Shown in pieces: positions 35,969-45,066 of a stretch of 64,000 nt of DNA. A model generated the notes under the pieces. That model saw only the letters and a program-made list of their open reading frames with translations, made no database searches and had not been told where the DNA came from. The translations under genes were made by a program, and so were the position numbers. Positions within the stretch are counted from its first letter, which is position 1, and each line of letters opens with the position of its first letter. The DNA comes from DASXQK01 sp963757155 (GTDB lineage Bacteria; Pseudomonadota; Alphaproteobacteria; Dongiales; Dongiaceae): the NCBI GenBank assembly GCA_963757155.1, contig CAVWQS010000009.1, positions 310,001 to 374,000 on the forward strand, written 5' to 3'.

Positions 35969-36388
35969 TTGACACCAAAGGCAATTCAGACATTGAGCTC
36001 GTTGCTCTCTGCATCCTCTGCCTTTGTCAGGCTCGAGGCAGCCAAGGACATCCTTGATCGTAACGGGGTGGGTACAGCGCATGAAGCACCACGCAGCCAA
36101 CAGCTCGTGGTGAACATCAACCTCGGTGATGGGAATGCTCTCCCTCCAACACCAGCCATTGTGTTGGATGTCGACCATTACTCATCTTCTGTCTCGGAGC
36201 TGGTAGGGGTTGAAAACTCCAACCCCGATGTCTCCTCGACCACCCTCCCACATGATTTTTCCACCGAAGTGCTCGATGACCGAATTGCAGCGCCGTTGGC
36301 TTTAGAACGTTCTTCAATACCATCTCGGTTGAAAGAAGAGGGCGCTCAGAATTTTTTTGCTGAGGAATCCGACTTCGATCTGGAATGA
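35969..36388 (+). CDS. Phage-like hypothetical protein (HTH/terminase-small-subunit-like N-terminus)
   Basis: 139 aa from a TTG; the frame stays open to 35876, so the 5' end is uncertain. Residues 2-35 (TPKAIQTLSSLLSASSAFVR, then LEAAKDILDRNGVG) resemble the helical repeat that precedes the coiled coil in alphaproteobacterial phage terminase small-subunit-like proteins. The rest is acidic and low-complexity. The stop overlaps the start of the next gene (ATGA), which is also phage-like. I infer a prophage remnant. Confidence 0.5.
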   Translation: MTPKAIQTLSSLLSASSAFVRLEAAKDILDRNGVGTAHEAPRSQQLVVNINLGDGNALPPTPAIVLDVDHYSSSVSELVGVENSNPDVSSTTLPHDFSTEVLDDRIAAPLALERSSIPSRLKEEGAQNFFAEESDFDLE

Positions 36389-36777
36389 AAACAGGAGGTC
36401 TCTCGATGGCTAGAAAGCGCGTGCCGCGAAGCTTTCAGAATGGCGAGTATGCAGGGGAAGATGGCGCGGCGGCGGCCGGCCACAATTCGGAAAGCGCGAT
36501 CATCAAGGATCCGGCCGAGCGGGCCGCTCTCATCGAAAGCACTGTGCGCGAGGTTGCCTTGCTGGAGAGCGAGCGGAAAGAGCTGGATGAACGGATCCGG
36601 GCGTTGAAGTCGGCCAACATCAAGGGCCGCCTCGGGCTCAAGATCGGCGACTTCAACGCCACCTTCCGCCTAAGCGGCAAACTCATCGAGGCAGATGCGG
36701 TTCGGGTATCCTCCTCGGCACATTCGGCCGTAGGCGAGGATCAGCGCTTGGGTTCAGATGCCGCGCGCCCCTGGTGA
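36385..36777 (+). CDS. Truncated phage-related (GapR/DUF2312-like) protein
   Basis: 130 aa. The middle (PAERAALIESTVREVALLES, then ERKELDERIRALKSANIKGRLGLKIGDFN) is a two-helix coiled coil typical of small phage-encoded proteins related to the DUF2312 family. After ~residue 105 (about 36700) the sequence becomes meaningless and runs into the remnant cyclase, so the native C-terminus is lost. An internal ATG at 36406 with GGAGG upstream (MARKRVPRSF) is probably the real start. Confidence 0.55.
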   Translation: MKTGGLSMARKRVPRSFQNGEYAGEDGAAAAGHNSESAIIKDPAERAALIESTVREVALLESERKELDERIRALKSANIKGRLGLKIGDFNATFRLSGKLIEADAVRVSSSAHSAVGEDQRLGSDAARPW

Positions 36778-37067
36778 GCTGCCTCCACCGCCCTTCCAGC
36801 GCCCCGGCGATGTCGTGGCGATCGAGCTGCGCACTCGACAGCGTCCACGGCGCTGGCGAACTCGATCAATACCCCATCGCCCATCACTTTGACGATCCGG
36901 CCTCGATGTCTGGCGATCGCAGGTTGGAGAATGTCCCTTCGACGGGTCTTAAGAACGGCCAGTGTGCCTGCCTCGTCCGCTCCCATGAGCCGGCTGTAGC
37001 CGACTACGTCGGCCGCGAGAATGGCGGCAAGACGGCGTTGGGTTCGCTCTTCGGCCATGGGGTGCAA
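36741..37067 (-). pseudogene. Adenylate cyclase N-terminal fragment
   Basis: Residues 4-80 (MAEERTQRRLAAILAADVVG through MGDGVLIEFASAVDAVECA) closely match the start of the complete cyclase at 37355-39244. At ~36827 homology ends. It is the stump of a duplicated class III cyclase, cut by whatever joined it to the phage fragment. Confidence 0.85.
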
Positions 37068-37141
37068 TTGCCTCCAGAGAACGCAACGCGAAATTGTATG
37101 GCTGCCCCGCTGAGGAGTCTATCGGGCCGGAGGACCGCTTT

Positions 37142-37208
37142 GGGTTATTCGCTACAGGGGCGACCCAGCGCCAAGTTCAGCCATGTCCGCTGTGACGCCG
37201 AAAGCTGA
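37142..37208. repeat. 67-bp dispersed repeat, second copy
   Basis: Matches 28608-28674 at 62 of 67 positions (gggttattcgctacaggggc and following). It lies between the cyclase stump and the end of the complete cyclase gene. Confidence 0.8.
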
Positions 37209-37354
37209 CTAAGTCCGCATCACAGCGAAACGACGCTAAGTGCCAACAGCAGACATTCGCCCGAGTGCGGAATAGCCGAATAGCCGGTCAGGATCGGAGG
37301 ATGTGCTGTCACTTGGTAAACCGAGATGGAGCGACTAGGCGGATTCTGAACCCG

Positions 37355-39244
37355 TTAGCTCTGCTCGGCTGCGGCAGCTTGAAGGCGGCTCTCGAAGGCC
37401 TGGAAATCGGACCTGTCGCGGAGCGATTTAAGCTGGACGTCATGTTTCACAGTTCCTAACAACCACCGTCGCGCCCTAGGCACCCGCGAATAGATGTATT
37501 CAAGGCATTCGAGCGCTGCGTCAGGGTTGCCGACGACCGCGTGCACACAGGCCACATTGTAACGAACCGAATAACTTTCGGAATCGAGTACAATCGCACG
37601 TTTCGCCCATTCTACGGCTTTGGCATTTTCGCCTAGAAAGACCAGCAACGCGGCCCCAAGGGCGATCCCATCTGCATTATTCGGCCGCTGACCAAGAACG
37701 CTTTCGTATCGGGCCAACGCTCGCCGTGCTGCCGAGTTGCTTAAGTCATGTCGGCCAAGCAACTCGTATACATCTGCAAGCATGGCGAGGGAATCCCAAT
37801 CGTCTGACTTGAGCTTCGCCGCGCGTTCGTAGTAAAGCGCAGCCTTCTCAAATTGACCTGTGGCTCTGCAGCTGTAGCCATATAGTGTATTTGCTGCCCA
37901 TAGATCGGGATTTAGGGCGATGGCCCTCTCGAAGGCCTTTGTCGCCTCAGTGGGATCACCGCCCAGATAGAGCGCGAGTCCGTTGGACGCTTGCGCCTCC
38001 GCGAGGTTAGGTGAAAGATTGAGGGCCTTGCTGCTATTCGCGAATAACTCTTGGTAGGAGACGTCGAGATCACCAGCAATCCATAGGAATGCGTCGCAAT
38101 CGGCCATGCCAGCAAAAGCCTCCGCGTATTCTCCGTCTATCTCCGTGGCCCTTTCGAACAGCCTCCTTGCCGACCTCAGCATCGCCTTATTGCTCCAATC
38201 TACCTGGAGTGTTGCGCGGGCGTGAAGGTAGCAATCATAGGCTTCTGCGCTTTTGGTCGACCTGGTTGTGATCGCCTTCAGTTCGTCTGGAAACAATTTT
38301 ATTTTCAGAGCGCCGACAATGCTTTTCGCAATTTCATCTTGCAGTGCGAAGATATCGCCTAAGTCCCGGTCATAGCGCTCGGCCCAGAGGTGGCCACCCG
38401 TCGCGCCGTCAATCAATTGCGCGGTGATTCGTACACGGCCTCCGGCCTTTCGAACGCTACCCTCCAGAATATGCCCTACGTGCAGCTTCTTAGCCGTTTG
38501 CACGATATCCTCAGATTTGCCCTTAAGGGTGAAAGCTGTGTTGCGCGCGACGACAAAGAGCGCGGAAACTTGCGACAGGTCGGTAATGATGTCTTCGGTG
38601 ATGCCGTCAGAGAAGTACTCCTGCTCTCGATCGCCGCTCATATTCGTAAATGGCAGCACAGCGATCGACGGTTTGTCGGTCGCGGCGGACGTGGTTGGTG
38701 TGATCGCAACGGCCGGCGTGCCGGTAACCCGGTAGGTGCGGACCGGTTCGGCAATGTTCTTTAGCGTTTGAGGGCCGAAGTCGTCGAACCCAACTTTGAT
38801 CTTGTTTCGAACATAGTCATAGGCAGTGCCGGAGATGAGGATGCCGCCGGGCTCGGCGAGTGCTTCGAGACGGGCGGCGACGTTGACACCGTTGCCGTAG
38901 AGGTCGCTGCTCTCGACCATGACGTCGCCCAGATTAACTCCAATGCGCAGCACAATGTGGTGATTGTCGGTCTGATCGCCGTTGGCGGTAGCCATGCCGT
39001 GCTGGAGATCCACGGCGCATTGCACGGCGTTGACGGGGCTGCCGAACTCGATCAGGACACCATCGCCCGTTACTTTGAAGATGCGGCCTCGGTAGCGGCT
39101 GACCAGCGGCTCCAGGACCTCCCTACGGCAACTCTTCAGAGCGGCGAGCGTCCCCGCCTCATCCTGCTCCATGAGGCGGCTGTAGCCGACCACATCGGCT
39201 GCCAGGATGGCGGCTAGGCGTCGTTGGGCGCGTTCCTCGGCCAT
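37355..39244 (-). CDS. Class III adenylate/guanylate cyclase with TolB-like and TPR domains
   Basis: 629 aa. Residues 1-175 are a CHD cyclase domain with the metal-binding ADVVGYSRLM, GRIFKVTGDGVLIEF and RIGVNLGDVMVESSDLYGNG, and VNVAARLEALAEPGGILIS, so it may make cAMP or cGMP in the cytoplasm. Residues ~195-330 are the TolB/FlgO-like SIAVLPFTNMSGDREQEYFS block common in alphaproteobacterial cyclases. Residues ~340-620 are tetratricopeptide repeats. Neighbouring genes on the same strand are a related SARP-TPR protein upstream and a cyclase stump downstream. No membrane segment is present. Confidence 0.9.
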   Translation of the reverse strand: MAEERAQRRLAAILAADVVGYSRLMEQDEAGTLAALKSCRREVLEPLVSRYRGRIFKVTGDGVLIEFGSPVNAVQCAVDLQHGMATANGDQTDNHHIVLRIGVNLGDVMVESSDLYGNGVNVAARLEALAEPGGILISGTAYDYVRNKIKVGFDDFGPQTLKNIAEPVRTYRVTGTPAVAITPTTSAATDKPSIAVLPFTNMSGDREQEYFSDGITEDIITDLSQVSALFVVARNTAFTLKGKSEDIVQTAKKLHVGHILEGSVRKAGGRVRITAQLIDGATGGHLWAERYDRDLGDIFALQDEIAKSIVGALKIKLFPDELKAITTRSTKSAEAYDCYLHARATLQVDWSNKAMLRSARRLFERATEIDGEYAEAFAGMADCDAFLWIAGDLDVSYQELFANSSKALNLSPNLAEAQASNGLALYLGGDPTEATKAFERAIALNPDLWAANTLYGYSCRATGQFEKAALYYERAAKLKSDDWDSLAMLADVYELLGRHDLSNSAARRALARYESVLGQRPNNADGIALGAALLVFLGENAKAVEWAKRAIVLDSESYSVRYNVACVHAVVGNPDAALECLEYIYSRVPRARRWLLGTVKHDVQLKSLRDRSDFQAFESRLQAAAAEQS

Positions 39245-39447
39245 GTGGCGTGATCGCCCTCAGAGAACGCAGTGCAGCAAACTCTATGCCGGACAGCTTG
39301 GGGAGTCTATCAACCCTGACTTGTGCAACGGGTCAAGCCCGGACGTCTGGCTCTGCGCCGGGTTTGTCTGTGAAAACTCCGGAAGAATGTTGCGGAAGTG
39401 CCACAACCGGACGAACGTCCGGCCTTACTTCGCGGCCGGGTTGAGCG

Positions 39448-41379
39448 TCACTCCGGAAGCCCTGCCTTGCGGAGGCCGTCGAGGAAGCGCTGCAGGTCAG
39501 CGTCGTTCTTGTATGGAAGCCCCCTACTCCACGTTCCGATGGAAAAATCGGGTCTCACCTTGAGCGCTGACTCTGCATGTGCGCGCGCTTCCTCCATATG
39601 GCCGAGCTCGGCATGGCACGCCGCAACATAGGCATCGTAGAAGGAAGGCCGCTCGGCAATCCGGCTATAGGCGTCCAGTGCTTCGGCATAGTGACCAGCA
39701 GCGTGCAGCACGCGGGCAAAAGAATTCCAGTACCAATTGGGGTGATAGGGGTTCAGCCGCATCGCCTTGCGAGCCCACTCGACGCCCTCTTCTAATCGAC
39801 CAAGATTGCGCAGCACGTTGGCTCGGGCGATCGCGGCATGCGCGTCGTTGGGATTAAGAGCGACGCTTCTCTCGGAGTGAAATTCTGCGCGATCAAACTG
39901 CCGCATATGTGTGTAGATGTGACTGAGAATCCGGTGGCAGCGGTTGTCGGTCTCGTCCAGCGCAAGTGCTCGGCGCGCGATGGTCAGAGCGCGGTCAAGC
40001 TCTCCCGGGGCCCTGTTCGCGATCCACTGGACGTAGATCGTCAAGGCCAGATAGGCGTGGCCCACGGCGTATTGGGGGTCCAATTCGACCGCCTTCTCGA
40101 AGAAGCGAAGGGCCTCCGCGTTGTGCGGTTCCCCTTCCAGGTTCAGTTGCTCCAGACCGCGCAGGACGCAGTCATAGGCGGCGAGACTCTCGGGTGGCTT
40201 GCGCTTGGCGACTTGGGCACCCGCCACTTCCACCCGCCCGGCCACAGTCGCCACGACGGTCCGCACGACTTCGTCCTGGACGGCAAAAATATCCTCCAGC
40301 TCACGATCAAACCGCTCAGCCCACAAGTGCGTGCCGTTCCTGGCATCGATCAGCTGAGTCGTGATACGCACCCGATTGCCAGCCCGGCGAACGCTCCCCT
40401 CCACCACGTACTCAGCGCCCAGTCTCCGCCCGACTTCCGCAATGCTGATCCTCACGTCGCGAAATGCGAAGGAGGAATTGCGGGCAATGACCAAGAGAGA
40501 GTGGAAGCGGGACAGTTCGGTGATGATGTCCTCCACGACACCATCGCTGAAATAAGTCTGCTCGGGATCGCCGCTGAGATTGGTAAAGGGCAGCACGGCG
40601 ATCGATGGGCGCTCGGGCGTTCGGTCACTCTCGGACGCGACTGAAGACGGGGACAGGCGATCGGTGAGAATGTCGCGGTAGAGCTTTTCGGTTTTGATGT
40701 CCGGCGCGACCCCCAAATCTCGCTTCAGGGCATCGCGACAGGCCGCATAGATCTTCAGCGCTTCAGCGCGGTCCCCCTTCAGGACCGAGAGTCGCATGAG
40801 AGCGCGGTAGACCGGCTCCCGCAGCGGGTCGCAGGCGAGCAGATGTCGGCCGAGCCGTATTGCGTCATCGGTAGCTCCACTTAGAGTGGCGCAGAGGGCG
40901 AGCTGCTCCAGCACGCGCACCGCGAGATCACTGAGGCGCTCGCGCTCGGCTCGGAGGCATTCCTCGAACTCGGTTGTCGCACCATCGATGCCGTCTAGAA
41001 GGCAGCCACGGTAGAGCGCGACGGCCCTCTCAGGCGCCGACGCTTCCGTCGCCAGCCTTGCAAACTCTATGGCGTCGATTTCGACGCCCGCTGGCTCGAA
41101 GGTCACGGACTCGCGGTCGGCGCGCAGCGGATCGAGGCCGGTCTGCCGGAACACCTGACGAATCCCCGCCAGGGCTTGCTTCAGGCTGTCGCGCGCCTGG
41201 GCGTCGGCGCGATCGCCCCAGAGCAGGCCGGCAAGGCGTTCACGGGTCTGCGGCTTTCCTGCCGACAATGCCAGATAGGCGAGCAACAGCCGGTCCTTGC
41301 GGGTCGGCAGGCTCAACTGCCTGCCGTCACCCGTCACCAGGGAGAAGCCACCCAACAGGGTCAGCCTACACGCCACCAA
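39448..41379 (-). CDS. SARP/BTAD-type transcriptional regulator with TolB-like and TPR domains
   Basis: 643 aa. The first ~100 residues form a winged helix (LPTRKDRLLLAYLALSAGKP, GLLWGDRADAQARDSLKQAL), followed to ~240 by a bacterial transcriptional activator (BTAD) domain. Then comes the same TolB-like block as in the cyclase (SIAVLPFTNLSGDPEQTYFS) and TPR repeats to the end. It begins with TTG (or GTG one codon later), AGGAGG eight bases upstream. The shared TolB-TPR half suggests both proteins sense the same kind of partner or signal, one answering with cyclic nucleotide and the other with transcription; this is inference. Confidence 0.88.
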   Translation of the reverse strand: MVACRLTLLGGFSLVTGDGRQLSLPTRKDRLLLAYLALSAGKPQTRERLAGLLWGDRADAQARDSLKQALAGIRQVFRQTGLDPLRADRESVTFEPAGVEIDAIEFARLATEASAPERAVALYRGCLLDGIDGATTEFEECLRAERERLSDLAVRVLEQLALCATLSGATDDAIRLGRHLLACDPLREPVYRALMRLSVLKGDRAEALKIYAACRDALKRDLGVAPDIKTEKLYRDILTDRLSPSSVASESDRTPERPSIAVLPFTNLSGDPEQTYFSDGVVEDIITELSRFHSLLVIARNSSFAFRDVRISIAEVGRRLGAEYVVEGSVRRAGNRVRITTQLIDARNGTHLWAERFDRELEDIFAVQDEVVRTVVATVAGRVEVAGAQVAKRKPPESLAAYDCVLRGLEQLNLEGEPHNAEALRFFEKAVELDPQYAVGHAYLALTIYVQWIANRAPGELDRALTIARRALALDETDNRCHRILSHIYTHMRQFDRAEFHSERSVALNPNDAHAAIARANVLRNLGRLEEGVEWARKAMRLNPYHPNWYWNSFARVLHAAGHYAEALDAYSRIAERPSFYDAYVAACHAELGHMEEARAHAESALKVRPDFSIGTWSRGLPYKNDADLQRFLDGLRKAGLPE

Positions 41380-41770
41380 GGAAGAAACCCTCCTGTTTGT
41401 GAGCGGCAGTGGACGAGCTGTCGATTTTACGCGCTTTTTACGCGAGGGACACCGCTAAGTCGGTCAAGGCGCGCCCCAATTTACGGAGCGGGCCCGGGCC
41501 GCTTTACGAGGGCCGTCCAATCTCCGCTTCGACGCCGGTTGTGGCGCAGACGAGGGAGAAGGGCGATGCAAGGGTGGTTACGCAGAGTTTGCGCGCTGAT
41601 CGGGAATTCGCTGTCGCGCGAGTCGGGGATCCGCTTCGGCGAGAATTCAAGCCGGGATTGGCTTCCACCCGTCCTTGGCCCAAGCGACTGGTCCAACGGC
41701 CTACTCGCCGCTATGGCCGACACGAGTTCTGCCTGGTACTTCGACCGGTACTAGGCGGGTGGGCCTCCTG
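41380..41770. other. Spacer between divergent SARP and ChaC-like genes
   Basis: Frames here overlap each other on both strands without a convincing start or protein pattern. It probably holds the promoters of the two divergent genes; no clear boxes were identified. Confidence 0.4.
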
Positions 41771-42456
41771 ATGAGATTCCCCATGGCGCTGACGGCTGAA
41801 CTGGTGGCCCGCTGCGAGCGAGCCGAGGTCGACCCAGGGCCCACGCCGGGTCTAACGCGGCTTACCGAGGAAGACTATGACGCTGTGGCCCATCGATTGC
41901 TGGAGCGACGCAGGCCCGGTCCGCTTTGGGTGTTCACTTACGGATCACTGATGTGGAAGCCCGCTTTCACCTCCCTCGAACATCAGCGCGCGACTGCGTT
42001 CGGCTGGCATCGAGCTTTCTGCCTGGAGCTGCAGCGTGGGCGGGGTTCCCCGCAGCTACCAGGGCTGATGCTGGCCCTGGAACACGGTGGCCGCTGCGAG
42101 GGTGTCATACATCGGCTGCCCGACGAGGACCACATCGGTCAGCTCGGCCGCCTGCTGCACCGTGAATTTGGATCGATGGAGGGCGCTCGCGCACACGGTG
42201 GATCACGGTTGAGACCGAGAATGCCAAGCTGCAGGCCTTGGCCTTCTGGGCTGGTCCGAGGGGAAGGGCCTATGCCGGAAAGCAACCATTACCCCAAGTT
42301 GCCCAGACTCTCGCCCGCGCTTGCGGGCATATTGGTTCGGGCGCAGCTTATCTGTTTCATACGGTAAGTAAACTGGAAGAGTTCGGCATCCGCGACCGCA
42401 ATCTGTGGCGGCTTCAGCAACTCGTCGCCGATGAGATTCAAAGAGCCACTACTTAG
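41771..42456 (+). pseudogene. ChaC-like gamma-glutamylcyclotransferase, frameshifted
   Basis: The first frame holds the ChaC core: PLWVFTYGSLMWKPAF (the YGSL substrate loop), GWHRAFCLELQRGRGSP and PGLMLALEHGG. At ~42181 (GGG) the frame must shift by -1 to continue RTRWITVETENAKLQALAFW, PLPQVAQTLARACGHIGSGA, AAYLFHTVSKLEEFGIRDR and LWRLQQLV to the stop at 42456. Intact, it would cleave glutathione or a gamma-glutamyl dipeptide to 5-oxoproline. One missing G would explain the break. The start at 41771 could be replaced by 41783. Confidence 0.82.
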
Positions 42457-42540
42457 GAATAGGTCAGAAGAGGCACTAGTCCGGTTTGGGTCAAACTCGG
42501 CCATCCCGGCATCGTCCGGAAACGTCAGCAAAGGGGCTGT

Positions 42541-43757
42541 GAGTTCAACCGGTCAGTGCAACGCCTCTCGTAGTTTATCGGCTGGCGTTTCGAAGCCCAA
42601 GGTCTTTCGCGGACGTTGATTGAGCCGCAGGGCGATGCTGTTGAGGTAGCTCTGGGAGATACGCGAGAAGTTGGTTCCTCTCGGGAAGTACTGACGCAGC
42701 AAGCCGTTGGTGTTCTCGTTTGAGCCGCGCTGCCAGGGGCTGCGAGGATCACAGAAGTAGACCTGCACGTTTGTGGCAAACGTGAAGCGTTTGTGGGCAT
42801 GCATCTCCTTGCCTTGATCCCAGGTTAGCGAGTGTCGCAGCTCCTCGGGCAGCTTGCGGATGTGCTTGGCAAGTGCAGCAACAACAGTCGTTGTGTCCCT
42901 ACGGGGAATCTTGACGAGCATCGTGAAGCGGGTGTTGCGCTCGACGAGGGTGGCGATGTGCGTGTCGTTCGCTCCGGTAAGAAGGTCTCCTTCCCAATGG
43001 CCCGGCACGGCGCGATCCTCAACCTCGGGGGGCCGCTCGCGAATGGAGACCATATCGAGGATATGTCCCTGTCCACTCTTCGCATTGTGGCTCTTGGGAC
43101 GACGCATCCGCCGCGCAGTACGCAAGTGTGCCGTCAGCTCCTTCTTCAGCACGCCGCGGGTCTGGATGAAGAGGCTGCGATAGATCGCTTCGTGAGATAT
43201 CTGCATATCCTGGTCGGTCGGGAACTCCTGCTTCAGCCAGCCGGAGATCTGCTCCGGCGACCATTGCAGCGCGAGCTTCTGCGCCACGCGCCATCGTAGC
43301 TCCCTATGCAGCGCCAGGCGACAAGGCTTGGGACGCAACGCCCGCTCCCAGGCGCTCCTCTCGGCCCGGTTTGCACGATAGGCCTGACTGCCGCCGTTGC
43401 GCCTGATCTCCCGACTTACTGTTGATGGCGCTCGTCTGAGGCCCTGGGCGATCTGCCGCAGCGACCGGCCCACCGAAATGCCACGGGAAATCTCTTCCCG
43501 CTCCTCAAGCCTCAGCGCTGACACCGCTCTGCGCCGTGGCGCCGGAGCGATCCCTCCATGGAGTACAACGATCCGCTCAACGCCGGTCTTGTTCCTCCTT
43601 TCCAGCGCCCGCGAGATAGCCGCAGCACTCTGCCCGTTCCTCCAGCGCTCCCACAGATCCGCCTTCTGCTCCGCCGTGAACCAAATCCGTGACGTCACCA
43701 TGTCCCACCTCCTCATCCAGAAAGATTAGAAGGTGTTGCGCTGACCTAGTGAATCCG
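42541..43757 (-). mobile_element. IS30-family insertion sequence, complete
   Basis: The left end (from ~42542, agttcaaccggtcagtgcaa) and the reverse complement of the right end (to ~43755, gattcactaggtcagcgcaa) form ~28-bp inverted repeats with about 20 matches. One full transposase lies between. It interrupts or abuts a beta-helix protein gene whose 3' part follows at 43761. Confidence 0.82.
42553..43716 (-). CDS. IS30-family transposase
   Basis: 387 aa, uninterrupted. The N-terminal helix-turn-helix is FTAEQKADLWERWRNGQSAA, then SLRQIAQGLRRAPSTVSREI. The DDE core shows VPGHWEGDLLTG (Asp), LTWDQGKEMHAHKRF (Asp) and GSNENTNGLLRQYFP (Glu), and the family C-terminus NQRPRKTLGFETPADKL. A later ATG at 43701 is also possible. 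The fragment at 8240-8353 is a tail of the same family but not the same element. Confidence 0.93.
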   Translation of the reverse strand: MRRWDMVTSRIWFTAEQKADLWERWRNGQSAAAISRALERRNKTGVERIVVLHGGIAPAPRRRAVSALRLEEREEISRGISVGRSLRQIAQGLRRAPSTVSREIRRNGGSQAYRANRAERSAWERALRPKPCRLALHRELRWRVAQKLALQWSPEQISGWLKQEFPTDQDMQISHEAIYRSLFIQTRGVLKKELTAHLRTARRMRRPKSHNAKSGQGHILDMVSIRERPPEVEDRAVPGHWEGDLLTGANDTHIATLVERNTRFTMLVKIPRRDTTTVVAALAKHIRKLPEELRHSLTWDQGKEMHAHKRFTFATNVQVYFCDPRSPWQRGSNENTNGLLRQYFPRGTNFSRISQSYLNSIALRLNQRPRKTLGFETPADKLREALH

Positions 43758-43760
43758 CCG

Positions 43761-44415
43761 GCCTAAACCAGACATACGGGAACCGGCCTGCCAAGATTTT
43801 TGTGTACAACAACGTACTTTATAACAATCAGAATTATATCTGTAACAAATATCAAACTAACCCCTGCAAAATTACGGACGGAGAAGGAATTATTGTTGAA
43901 AGCAACAAATCCTCCGGTTATAGTGGAAAAATCCAGATTTAGAATAACATAACTTACAATAATGGCGGCCCAGGGATCGCGGTTAACCGAAGCCAGCACG
44001 TGGATATTTTCAATAATACTACATACAAGAATAATATGTCCGCGACAGAACCTGCCCCTTTTACAGCTCATACTGTCGGCGGTGAAATCACTGCAACTCA
44101 GTCCAACGACGTCCGGGTGCTCAACAACATCAACTATGGGAACTCCTCTGTCCCAATTATCTACGCGGGCCTCACTTCGGTCACCAGCCTCGTCTGGGAC
44201 TACAATATCCTTTTTAATGGCATTGGCACAGCGCCTCGGGGCGCTCATGACTTGGCCGTCAATCCCCTCTTTGTCCCCTCTCCCCCCTTCAACTTCCATC
44301 TTCAAACGGGCTCTCGTGCTATAGGAAGCGGAACGTCAATTTGGTACCCAAGTATGATTTCAACGGCAATCTGCGTTCGACCAGCAGCGTAGACCGTGGC
44401 GCCTATCGGCACTGA
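43761..44415 (+). pseudogene. Right-handed beta-helix protein fragment
   Basis: Reading from the IS30 edge: IFVYNNVLYNN, ITDGEGIIVESN, a TAG at 43940-43942 in place of a Gln-type codon, then NNITYNNGGPGIAVNRSQHV and DIFNNTTYKNN. The family C-terminus follows: WDYNILFNGIGTAPRGAHDL, NPLFVPSPPFNFHLQTGS, and a frameshift at 44347 to YDFNGNLRSTSSVDRGAYRH. This is the end of a secreted pectate-lyase-like/beta-helix protein; the 5' part is missing beyond the IS30. GC is far below the window average, suggesting foreign origin. Confidence 0.8.
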
Positions 44416-44539
44416 CGCCAGTCGCGCGCCAGACTTCCCGGACGGTTGGATGGTGCGGTCGAAGTGGCATCAAGAGAGGTTCCTGGGACCAAAGGTGACT
44501 TCCGCTATGGGTCAAACTCGGACCTCCGTAAATCGTGGG

Positions 44540-44605
44540 GCGATGTCCGGTTTTTCCTGGAAAGCCGACCCGACCTCGCCCGGCCCGTACGTCTCATGAG
44601 TGACC
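44540..44605. repeat. Dispersed repeat remnant (family E)
   Basis: tgtccggtttttcctggaaa and the terminal gcccgtacgtctcatgagtg match 22569-22628 in the same order with gaps and substitutions. It lies just upstream of the NIPSNAP gene. Confidence 0.55.
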
Positions 44606-44642
44606 AGCCGATATCCCTCCCCACGGCTTGAGGTGAAGGGCG

Positions 44643-44969
44643 ATGATCTACGAATTGCGGATCTATCGCTGCGTGCCGGGGCGCAGGCCGGCGCTGCTGT
44701 CGCGGTTCGAGAACGAGACGCTGCGGATCTGGGAGAAGCACGGCATCCGCCAGGCCGGGTTTTGGACCACGCTGATCGGCAAGAGCAGCCAGGAGATCAC
44801 CTACATGCTCGCCTGGGACAGCATGGCCGAGCGGGAGAAGCGCTGGGGCGCTTTTCTCGCTGATCCCGAATGGGCCGCGGTGGTCGCCAAGACGGAGAAG
44901 GATGGCCAGCTCGTCGAGAACATCAGCAGTCAGTTGCTGGCGCCCGCCGCGTTTTCTGCCGTGACGTGA
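44643..44969 (+). CDS. NIPSNAP-family protein
   Basis: 108-aa dimeric ferredoxin-like-fold protein: MIYELRIYRCVPGRRPALLS opens the domain, and WTTLIGKSSQEITYMLAWDS with the following ERWGAFLADPEW-type helix completes it (here EKRWGAFLADPEWAAV). Bacterial members have no agreed reaction but often sit with aromatic or sugar-acid catabolic genes, here convergent with an RraA-like aldolase. GAAGGGCG precedes the ATG. Confidence 0.88.
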   Translation: MIYELRIYRCVPGRRPALLSRFENETLRIWEKHGIRQAGFWTTLIGKSSQEITYMLAWDSMAEREKRWGAFLADPEWAAVVAKTEKDGQLVENISSQLLAPAAFSAVT

Positions 44970-45066
44970 GACTTTGGATTCGTTCCGCGATTGATCCGCC
45001 CACGACTTCCACGCGCGAGATCTCGGGTATCCGGTCCAAGCTGACCCGATCTTGCTTCAGGCGACT

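Noticed and set aside
41409..41771. 120-codon frame between the SARP and ChaC-like genes
   Set aside because: No ribosome-binding site, no family pattern, and overlapping frames of equal quality on both strands.
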